A program made the translations under genes and the position numbers. The notes beneath the pieces were generated by a model. It was given only the letters and a program-made list of their open reading frames with translations. It was not told the origin of the DNA and did not search any database. DNA of 9,873 nt from Inquilinus sp039594555 (GTDB lineage: Bacteria; Pseudomonadota; Alphaproteobacteria; DSM-16000; Inquilinaceae): the NCBI RefSeq assembly GCF_039594555.1, contig NZ_JBCNNF010000262.1, positions 1-9,873 of the forward strand, given 5' to 3'. Positions 5,434-9,873 of the stretch are shown here, one piece after another. Within the stretch, counting starts at the first letter, position 1; each line of letters opens with the position of its first letter.

Positions 5434-6402
5434 CTAGGGGCGCGGCGCGGCGGCGCGGCGCAGCCGGTCATTGATCGCGGCGCCCAGGCCGGTCTCCGGA
5501 ATCGGCGCCACGGCGATGGTGCCGGCGCCGGTCCTGTCCAGCGCCCGCAGCATCGCGAACAGGTTGGCGGCGGCCTCGGCCAGGTCGCCCTTGTCGCTGA
5601 GATTCATCACCTTCGGGCCGCTACGCAGATCGGGGCCGAAGGTCAGCAGCACCTCGTCCGGCCCGATCGCTCCGGCGTTCAGCCGCACCTGCGCCCGCGG
5701 CGCGTAATGGCTGGCCAACTGGCCGGGCGAGGCCGGGCGGTCCGGATCCTTCTCCGGCACCGCGATAGGGCCGAGCAGGGCGGTCAGCTCCTCGATCGTC
5801 ACCCCGCCGGGGCGCAGCAGCACCGGCTGCTCCCCGGTCAGGTCCAGCACGGTCGATTCCAGCCCGACGGCGCAGCGCCCGCCGGCCACCACCAGCGACA
5901 CCCGGCCGGACAGCCCGTCCAGGACGTGCTGCGGCGTGGTCGGGCTGACGGCGCCGGAGACATTGGCGCTGGGCGCCGCCACCGGCCGGCCGACCGCGGC
6001 CAGCAGGCGCCGCGCGGCCGGATGCGCCGGCACGCGGATCGCCAGGCTGTCCAGCCCGGCCGAGGCCAGCAGCGACACCGGGCTGTCGGCGCGCCGCGGC
6101 AGCACCAGGGTCAGCGGGCCGGGCCACAGCGTCTCGGCGACGCGCCGGGCGCGCTCGTCGAACAGCACCAGATCCTCGGCCTGCTCGGCATCGGCCAGGT
6201 GGCTGATCAGCGGGTTGAAGCTGGGCCGCCGCTTGGCCTCGAAGATCGCGGCCACGGCCCGGTCGCTGGTGGCGTCGCCGCCCAGACCGTAGACCGTCTC
6301 GGTCGGGAAGGCGACCAGGCGGCCTTCGCGCAGCAGCGCCGCGGCGCGGGCGATGCCGGCCGCGCCGTCATCGACGATCTCGGTCTTGATCGGGCTCTCC
6401 AT
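5434..6402 (-). CDS. tsaC: L-threonylcarbamoyladenylate synthase (Sua5/YwlC/TsaC family)
   Basis: A cytosolic enzyme that makes threonylcarbamoyl-AMP from threonine, bicarbonate and ATP, the first step of t6A37 modification of ANN-decoding tRNAs. At 322 residues it is the long Sua5 form. The YrdC-like catalytic domain spans about 10-205, with FPTETVYGLG (32-41), EAKRRPSFNPLISH (55-68, the KxR-type nucleotide/threonine site), LWPGPLTLVL (92-101), RVPAHP (123-128) and APSANVSG (143-150). LLRPGGVT (195-202) closes the domain, and SPGQLASHYAPR (225-236) is the conserved Sua5 linker leading into the small C-terminal Sua5 domain. Start ATG 6402 gives the usual short lead before the catalytic domain; no strong SD is seen (GAGCGG only), and a TATAGA sits just upstream. 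The longer frame to 6534 crosses the divergent ParA leader and is rejected. The gene symbol follows the bacterial name; sua5 is equally valid. Confidence 0.95.
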   Translation of the reverse strand: MESPIKTEIVDDGAAGIARAAALLREGRLVAFPTETVYGLGGDATSDRAVAAIFEAKRRPSFNPLISHLADAEQAEDLVLFDERARRVAETLWPGPLTLVLPRRADSPVSLLASAGLDSLAIRVPAHPAARRLLAAVGRPVAAPSANVSGAVSPTTPQHVLDGLSGRVSLVVAGGRCAVGLESTVLDLTGEQPVLLRPGGVTIEELTALLGPIAVPEKDPDRPASPGQLASHYAPRAQVRLNAGAIGPDEVLLTFGPDLRSGPKVMNLSDKGDLAEAAANLFAMLRALDRTGAGTIAVAPIPETGLGAAINDRLRRAAAPRP

Positions 6403-6408
6403 GCCCGC

Positions 6409-6414
6409 TCTATA
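6409..6414 (-). promoter_or_regulatory. Possible -10 element very close to the tsaC/sua5 start
   Basis: On the minus strand TATAGA stands six bases before the ATG at 6402 within otherwise pure GC sequence. If it is a true -10, transcription would begin at or near the start codon and the mRNA would be leaderless, which fits the missing strong SD. There is no recognisable -35 (the site 17 bases away is GGCGCG), so this is weak. Confidence 0.25.
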
Positions 6415-6533
6415 GCCCGATCCGGCGCCGGCGCGCCATGCGCTCGGGGGAAGGCGGCCATCCCCTGGACAGGACATCTCATGTTGCGCTGCAGCAAAAG
6501 CCGGGCGACACTTCCGCGAAACGGAGGGGTGCA

Positions 6534-7148
6534 ATGGCCGGTCGGACGATTACCGTGGCGCAGCAGAAGGGCGGGGCCGGGAAGACCACGCTGGTCGCGC
6601 ATCTCGCCGCCGCCTTCGCCCGTGCGGGCCTCAAGGTCGCGACTGTCGACATCGATCCGCAGGGTAGCCTCAGCCGCTGGGTCGAGGCGCGGGGTGACGA
6701 CCCGGGCTTCACCCATCTCCGCATCACCGGCTGGCGGGTGCCAGCGGAGGTCGACCGTGCCCGGGCGGCGCATGATCTGGTGCTGATCGACAGCCCGCCG
6801 CATGCCGCGTCGGATGCCCGGATCGCGGTGCGGGCGGCGCAGCTCGTCCTGGTTCCGATCCAGCCCAGCCCGATGGATCTGTGGGCGACGCAGCCGACCC
6901 TGGACCTGGCGGCGGAGGAGAAGGTGCCGGCCCGGATCGTGCTGAACCGGGTGCCGCCGCGCTCGAAGGTCGCGGACGCGCTGGAGGTCGAGATCGGCCG
7001 CCTCGGCATCCCGGTGCTGCCGGCCCGGATCGGCAACCGCACCGGCTTCGCCGCGGCGATGCTGTCCGGCCGCACCCTGGTCGAGACCGCGCCGAGTACG
7101 AAGGGGGCGGAGGAGATGGTGGCTCTGGCGGAAGCGTTGCGGGGCTGA
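6534..7148 (+). CDS. ParA/MinD-family P-loop ATPase, orphan
   Basis: A 204-residue ParA-type ATPase of the family that positions chromosomes, plasmids or protein clusters on the nucleoid. It begins almost at once with the deviant Walker A motif QKGGAGKTT (11-19), with signature Lys12 and P-loop Lys17. The A' motif DIDPQGS follows at 39-45 and the Walker B-like LVLIDSPPH at 82-90. LVLVPIQPSPMDLWA (104-118) and IVLNRVPPRSK (135-145) are typical later family motifs. It lacks the N-terminal helix-turn-helix of plasmid P1/F-type ParA and is the short chromosomal form. Start ATG 6534 has GGAGG six bases upstream; an in-frame start at 6438 would add an unconserved leader. No parB gene or parS-like site (TGTTTCACGTGAAACA type) is visible nearby, so its cargo is unknown. 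It is divergent from tsaC and is followed 76 bases later by hisN. Confidence 0.9.
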   Translation: MAGRTITVAQQKGGAGKTTLVAHLAAAFARAGLKVATVDIDPQGSLSRWVEARGDDPGFTHLRITGWRVPAEVDRARAAHDLVLIDSPPHAASDARIAVRAAQLVLVPIQPSPMDLWATQPTLDLAAEEKVPARIVLNRVPPRSKVADALEVEIGRLGIPVLPARIGNRTGFAAAMLSGRTLVETAPSTKGAEEMVALAEALRG

Positions 7149-7224
7149 GTCACCGCTCGGCGCTTGCCCCAACCGGCGTTTCCGGCGAGGCTGCGGCCCC
7201 CGCCCGAAGACCAGAGCCCGCGCC

Positions 7225-7998
7225 ATGACCGCCGATTCCCTCGTCGCCTTCGCCGAAAGCTTGGCCGACGCCGCCCGCCCGGCGGCGATGCGCTGGTTCC
7301 GCACCGGGCTTGCGGTCGAGGACAAGGCCGACGACTCCCCGGTCACCATGGCCGACCGTTCGGTCGAGCAGCTGATGCGGCAGATGATCAACGCCACTTA
7401 CCCGGACCACGGCATCCTCGGCGAGGAGCATGGCCGCGAGGGTGTCGACCGCGACCTGGTCTGGGTGCTGGACCCGATCGACGGCACCCGCGCCTTCATC
7501 GCCGGCGTGCCGATGTTCGGGTCGCTGATCGCCCTGGTCGAGAAGGGCCGGCCGGTGGTCGGGGTGATCGAGATGCCGGCGCTGGGCGAACGCTTCGTCG
7601 GCCATACCGGCCACCCTTCGACGGCGGACGGCAAGCCCTGCCGCACCCGCGACTGCGGGGGGCTCGACAACGCCATTCTCACCACCACCTCGCCGGAGGT
7701 GTTCTCGGGCGATTCCCTGGAGACCTTCGCGCGGCTGGCCGGGGTGGTGAAGCACCGCCGCTACGGGCTGGACTGCTACGGCTACGCCCTGCTGGCGCTG
7801 GGCTGCATCGACCTGGTGATGGAGTGCCGCCTGCAGCCCTATGACTACATGGCGCTGGTGCCGGTGATCGAAGGCGCCGGCGGCGTCATCACCGACTGGC
7901 AGGGCCAGCCGCTCGGCCTCGACTCCTCGGGCGAGGTCCTGGCCGCCGCCACCCCGGCGCTGCACCGCGCGGCACTCGACGCGATCGGCCGCGGCTGA
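7225..7998 (+). CDS. hisN: Histidinol-phosphatase, inositol monophosphatase-like (HisN type)
   Basis: A 257-residue Mg-dependent phosphatase of the inositol monophosphatase fold. The closest recognised type is HisN, which removes phosphate from L-histidinol phosphate in the penultimate part of histidine synthesis. Metal-binding motifs are all present: DSPVTMADRSVEQLM (37-51), GILGEEHG (63-70, Glu67), WVLDPIDGTRAF (80-91, Asp83, Asp86) and the late motif PYDYMALVPVIEGAGGVITD (205-224, Asp207). The sequences TRAFIAGVPMFGSLIAL and CYGYALLALGCIDLVME (184-200) fit HisN better than SuhB or CysQ, but a broader-specificity IMPase cannot be excluded. The start ATG 7225 lacks a strong SD (CAGAGC upstream). 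Its stop overlaps the start of the next gene by one base (TGATG), indicating translational coupling. No other his genes are in the window. Confidence 0.85.
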   Translation: MTADSLVAFAESLADAARPAAMRWFRTGLAVEDKADDSPVTMADRSVEQLMRQMINATYPDHGILGEEHGREGVDRDLVWVLDPIDGTRAFIAGVPMFGSLIALVEKGRPVVGVIEMPALGERFVGHTGHPSTADGKPCRTRDCGGLDNAILTTTSPEVFSGDSLETFARLAGVVKHRRYGLDCYGYALLALGCIDLVMECRLQPYDYMALVPVIEGAGGVITDWQGQPLGLDSSGEVLAAATPALHRAALDAIGRG

Positions 7999-8447
7999 TG
8001 CCGCGGCTGTATTTCGCCGCGCCACTGTTCTCGGCGGCCGAGCAGGTGTTCAACGCGGCGCTGGCCGAGCGGATCGAGGCGCTCGGCTTCACCGTCTTCC
8101 TGCCGCAGCGCGACGGGGTCGAGAGCCGGGCCGAACCCTGGGCGTCGATGGCGCCGGAGGACCGGCGCCGGGCGCTGTTCGAGATGGATCGCGACCAGGT
8201 CTTCGCCTGCGACGTGCTGCTGTTCGTGCTCGACGGCCGGGTGCCGGACGAGGGCGCGGCGCTGGAGCTGGGCATGGCCTATGCCCATCGCCAGCTGGCC
8301 AAGCCCGGGCGCCGGCTGGTCGGACTGCACACCGACATCCGCGCCGCCTTCCTCGGCGCCAAGCTGAACCCGATGCTGGCGATGCCGCTCGACGCCGTGT
8401 TTGACGACCCCGAGGCGCTGCTGGGCTATCTCGCCGGCATCCGCTGA
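7998..8447 (+). CDS. Nucleoside 2-deoxyribosyltransferase-like protein
   Basis: A 149-residue protein of the nucleoside 2-deoxyribosyltransferase family, whose members transfer 2-deoxyribose between bases or hydrolyse deoxynucleoside monophosphates (Rcl/DNPH1 branch). Visible motifs: YFAAPLFSAAEQVFN (5-19), the substrate-binding start of the Rossmann-like fold; VFLPQRDG (33-40); MDRDQVFACDVLLFVLDGRV (63-82); and PDEGAALELGMAYA (83-96), in which Glu90 aligns with the nucleophilic Glu of the family. RRLVGLHTDIR (105-115) follows. Length is normal and the catalytic signature is intact. The start is fixed by the TGATG overlap with hisN, so expression probably relies on reinitiation. Whether it acts as a transferase, a hydrolase or in nucleotide-pool clean-up cannot be decided. 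The 15 bases to the convergent lipoprotein gene hold no hairpin. Confidence 0.85.
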   Translation: MPRLYFAAPLFSAAEQVFNAALAERIEALGFTVFLPQRDGVESRAEPWASMAPEDRRRALFEMDRDQVFACDVLLFVLDGRVPDEGAALELGMAYAHRQLAKPGRRLVGLHTDIRAAFLGAKLNPMLAMPLDAVFDDPEALLGYLAGIR

Positions 8448-8462
8448 CCCGCCCCGGCCTGC

Positions 8463-8606
8463 TCACCAGTAGTGATACGGGTGGTAGTAGTAGGGGTGGT
8501 AGTAGACCGGGTGCGGATAGGCCGGGTAGACGACGCAGCCGGCCAGCGCCGAGGCGGCGATCAGGGCCGCCGCGAGCTTGAGCGGGCGGGCGGAGACACG
8601 CGACAT
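8463..8606 (-). CDS. Tiny Tyr/His/Pro-repeat lipoprotein, function unknown
   Basis: A 47-residue predicted lipoprotein. The signal peptide has Arg3, Arg7 and Lys10, a hydrophobic alanine-rich core (11-20) and a textbook lipobox LAGC with lipidated Cys24. The mature part is only 24 residues: nine Tyr, four His, five Pro, three Val, one each of Cys, Ala and Trp. It is organised in pentads CVVYP, AYPHP, VYYHP, YYYHP and a last incomplete YHYW. The start at ATG 8606 has AGAGGA eight bases upstream; a longer in-frame start at 8660 reads through the upstream palindrome and is rejected. Short Tyr/His/Pro lipoproteins occur in other alphaproteobacteria, but I know of no proven role; metal binding or a structural envelope role are possible. 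It is convergent with the deoxyribosyltransferase-like gene. Confidence 0.75.
   Translation of the reverse strand: MSRVSARPLKLAAALIAASALAGCVVYPAYPHPVYYHPYYYHPYHYW
8479..8538 (-). repeat. Decaying 15-bp tandem repeat within the lipoprotein gene
   Basis: Plus-strand units start at 8479, 8494, 8509 and 8524, each with GGGT. The first two share GGGTGGTAGTAG and the next two are progressively diverged (GGGTGCGGATAG, GGGTAGACGACG). The period of 15 bases keeps frame and encodes the pentapeptide repeats of the mature lipoprotein. The pattern suggests the mature peptide grew by in-frame duplication. Confidence 0.65.
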
Positions 8607-8629
8607 GACGAAGATCCTCTGCTGACGTC

Positions 8630-8647
8630 CGCGCCGGATCCGGCGCG
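8630..8647. promoter_or_regulatory. Perfect 18-bp palindrome upstream of the tiny lipoprotein
   Basis: CGCGCCGGATCCGGCGCG is fully self-complementary and lies 24 bases upstream of the lipoprotein ATG at 8606, ten bases from its SD. As DNA it could be an operator; as RNA it could form a 7-bp stem with a four-base loop in the leader. Chance is a real alternative, since GC-rich palindromes arise easily in this composition. Confidence 0.4.
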
Positions 8648-8862
8648 TTACCGATCCCACGCAGCAGGAATGTTGGTCCGTCGCCAGTTCCCGTCAGCTT
8701 ACGATCAGTTCATCGGCAGGAATCGTTCTGAAGTGTGGCCGATCGGCCATTGTCGGCTCTGCGGATGATGAATAATCGGCAAGGTTGGAACAGGTGAGGT
8801 CTCGGCTTGTTCTCACGAGTCCCTCGGATCGTCTGCGTCTGATCTGGGCAGAATTGAGGCGG
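8648..8862. other. Intergenic region with palindrome and repeated element, no gene seen
   Basis: The region between the SixA-like gene and the lipoprotein gene is less GC-rich than its surroundings. It contains a perfect 14-bp palindrome TGGCCGATCGGCCA (8736-8749). On its left, ATCGTTCTGAAGT (8722-8734) resembles ATCGTCTGAAGT in the leader at 2683-2694. GATCGTCTGCGTCTGATC (8827-8844) resembles GATCGTCTGAAGTCTGATC at 2682-2700. The lipoprotein promoter must lie here on the minus strand, but I see no convincing -35/-10 pair. No open frame here has family features. Confidence 0.5.
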
Positions 8863-8871
8863 TCAGCCGCC
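8858..8871 (-). terminator. Weak hairpin at the end of the SixA-like gene
   Basis: GGCGG-TCAG-CCGCC forms a 5-bp stem with a four-base loop that includes the stop codon, followed on the minus strand by TCAATT. The stem is short and the T-run is poor, so intrinsic termination is doubtful. Confidence 0.2.
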
Positions 8872-9378
8872 GACGGTCTTCGGCGTCTCGAAGGCGATCA
8901 GCCGGCCGCTGGGGCCGGCCTCGGCCCAGCGCTCCACCGGCAGCTCGATCACCGCCAGGCCCGCGGTCGGGACTTTTTCCCGCAGCCGGGACAGCACCGT
9001 CTCGTCGCCCGTCGTCGCCAGCCGGCGTGCCAGCTGCTCGAAATCCGGGTTGTGTCCGACCACCATCACCGTCGCCGCCTCGTCCGGCGCCCGGCGCAGC
9101 CGGGCCAGCACCCCGGCGCCGCCGGCCAGGTACAGGCCGCGGTCGAACCGGGTCTCCGGCTCGGCGCCCAGCGCCTCTAGCGCCAGCGCCAGGGTCTGCC
9201 GGGCGCGGGTGGCGGTGGAGCACAGCACCAGGTCCGGCATCGGGCCATGCGCCTTCAGCCAGGCGCCCATCCGCGGCGCCGCCTCGCGGCCGCGCGCCGC
9301 CAGCGGCCGGTCATGGTCGGCCAGCTGCGGGCCGTCCCAGTCGGATTTCGCGTGCCGCAGCAGGATCAGGGTCTTCAT
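8863..9378 (-). CDS. SixA-like phosphohistidine phosphatase (histidine phosphatase superfamily)
   Basis: A 171-residue cytosolic protein of the histidine phosphatase (phosphoglycerate mutase-like) superfamily, SixA branch. It opens with LILLRHAKSDW (4-14): Arg8-His9 is the catalytic pair, and the HAKS form distinguishes SixA-like proteins from PGM-type RHGE. DHDRPLAARGREAAPRMG (21-38) is the conserved next motif. LCSTATRARQTL (52-63) carries the phosphate-pocket Arg58, and VMVVGHNPDFEQLA (104-117) carries the second catalytic His109. SixA of E. coli dephosphorylates phosphohistidine on phosphotransfer proteins; the substrate here is unknown. Start ATG 9378 has GAGG seven bases upstream and puts the catalytic strand at the usual place; a longer start at 9432 adds a basic unconserved leader. 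It is divergent from the HerA-like gene. Confidence 0.9.
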   Translation of the reverse strand: MKTLILLRHAKSDWDGPQLADHDRPLAARGREAAPRMGAWLKAHGPMPDLVLCSTATRARQTLALALEALGAEPETRFDRGLYLAGGAGVLARLRRAPDEAATVMVVGHNPDFEQLARRLATTGDETVLSRLREKVPTAGLAVIELPVERWAEAGPSGRLIAFETPKTVGG

Positions 9379-9441
9379 CGGTGCACCTCGCCGACGTACC
9401 CTGCGCAGAATGGGATGACTCGTCCAGGGCATGTGAAGGGG

Positions 9442-9460
9442 CGCGGCGTCGCAGGCCGCG
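9442..9460 (+). promoter_or_regulatory. Possible stem-loop next to the SD of the HerA-like gene
   Basis: CGCGGC and GCCGCG form a 6-bp dyad with a seven-base gap, ending exactly where the SD (GGAG, 9461-9464) of the gene at 9471 begins. It might influence ribosome access, but a dyad of this size is easily produced by chance in such GC-rich sequence. No promoter is clear in the 92-base divergent gap. Confidence 0.2.
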
Positions 9461-9470
9461 GGAGACAGGA

Positions 9471-9873
9471 ATGACCGACGGACTCTACTTCGCCAAGGGT
9501 GAGCGCGAGCACCGGCTGCTGCTCGGCCTCGGCAACCGTCACGGGCTGATCGCCGGCGCCACCGGCACCGGCAAGACCGTGTCGCTCAAGGTCCTGGCCG
9601 AGGGCTTCAGCCAAGCCGGCGTGCCGGTCTTCGTCGCCGATGTGAAGGGCGACATCGCCGGCATCAGCCAGCCCGGCGCGGCCAACCCGAAGATCGAGGC
9701 GCGGGCCAAGCAGCTCGGCCTCGGCGCCCTGACCTATCAGGGCTTCCCGACCGTGTTCTGGGACCTGTACGGCAAGCAGGGCCCGCCGGTCCGCGCCACG
9801 GTGGCGGAGATGGGGCCGCTGCTGCTGTCTCGCCTGCTGCAGCTGAACGACACGCAGGAGGGTGTGCTCAACA
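9471..9873 (+). CDS. HerA/YjgR-like ATPase (DUF853 family), N-terminal part only
   Basis: The first 134 residues of a RecA-fold P-loop ATPase related to the HerA/FtsK superfamily, closest in style to E. coli YjgR (DUF853, usually about 500 residues). LLLGLGNRHGLIAGATGTGKT (16-36) contains the Walker A motif GATGTGKT at 29-36 with Lys35. VFVADVKGDIAGIS (53-66) is the typical strand with the conserved Asp-Val-Lys-Gly-Asp. FPTVFWDLYGKQGPPVRATVAEMGPLLLSRLLQLNDTQEGVLN (92-134) is characteristic of the YjgR group; the pairing of WDLYG, GHP/GPPVR and LNDTQEGVL guides this call. Walker B and the C-terminal part are beyond the window. Start ATG 9471 has GGAG six bases upstream. The cellular role of this family is not established; a DNA-pumping or helicase activity is inferred only from the superfamily. 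Confidence 0.9.
   Translation, partial: MTDGLYFAKGEREHRLLLGLGNRHGLIAGATGTGKTVSLKVLAEGFSQAGVPVFVADVKGDIAGISQPGAANPKIEARAKQLGLGALTYQGFPTVFWDLYGKQGPPVRATVAEMGPLLLSRLLQLNDTQEGVLN

Noticed and set aside
5383..6786. 467-codon plus-strand open frame across the tsaC gene
   Set aside because: It overlaps tsaC, the start of the dehydrogenase gene and the start of parA in another frame, and its protein is Arg/Gly/Gln-rich without motifs. The overlapped genes have clear conserved motifs.
6207..7397. 396-codon minus-strand open frame opposite the ParA gene
   Set aside because: It is antisense to ParA with its deviant Walker A motif and runs into tsaC and hisN. There is no SD or domain support.

Overview
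The window is very GC-rich bacterial chromosome, with tightly packed genes and Shine-Dalgarno (SD) sequences at most starts. Protein style, codon use (strong G/C at third positions) and an interspersed repeat built on GGGCTTGACCC suggest an alphaproteobacterium, probably of the Rhodospirillales/Azospirillales type. That placement is inference; there is no rRNA or marker gene here. I see no phage, transposase, CRISPR array, tRNA or rRNA. Most genes are recognisable housekeeping or redox families.

Layout. (1) 1-2490, a redox module: a divergently transcribed LysR-type regulator (+) faces a two-gene operon (-) of a peroxiredoxin-like protein followed by a flavin-dependent disulfide reductase that runs off the left edge. 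The space between them holds a perfect 9-bp-arm palindrome of the LysR T-N11-A type and a third copy of the same half-site, a strong candidate operator. (2) 2715-3812: a small Gly/His/Trp-rich lipoprotein (+) and a DUF899 thioredoxin-like protein (-) converge on a 16-bp-stem hairpin that can terminate both. (3) 3898-3985: an intergenic repeat made of two related hairpins in inverted orientation. (4) 4011-6402: a minus-strand operon of threonylcarbamoyl-AMP synthase (Sua5/TsaC type) and then a GlcD-type FAD-linked dehydrogenase. (5) 6534-8447: plus-strand genes for an orphan ParA-type ATPase, a HisN-type histidinol phosphatase, and a nucleoside 2-deoxyribosyltransferase-like protein whose start overlaps the hisN stop. 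(6) 8463-9378: minus-strand genes for a tiny Tyr/His/Pro lipoprotein made of pentapeptide repeats and a SixA-like histidine phosphatase. (7) 9471-end: the N-terminus of a HerA/YjgR-like (DUF853) ATPase.

The clearest joint system is the left module: a LysR regulator probably controls a peroxidase and a partner reductase that could recycle it. The least ordinary items are the pentad lipoprotein, the palindromes and a shared sequence element near both small lipoprotein genes, and the two-hairpin repeat whose stems differ by paired substitutions. I found no convincing evidence of a wholly new multi-gene system.
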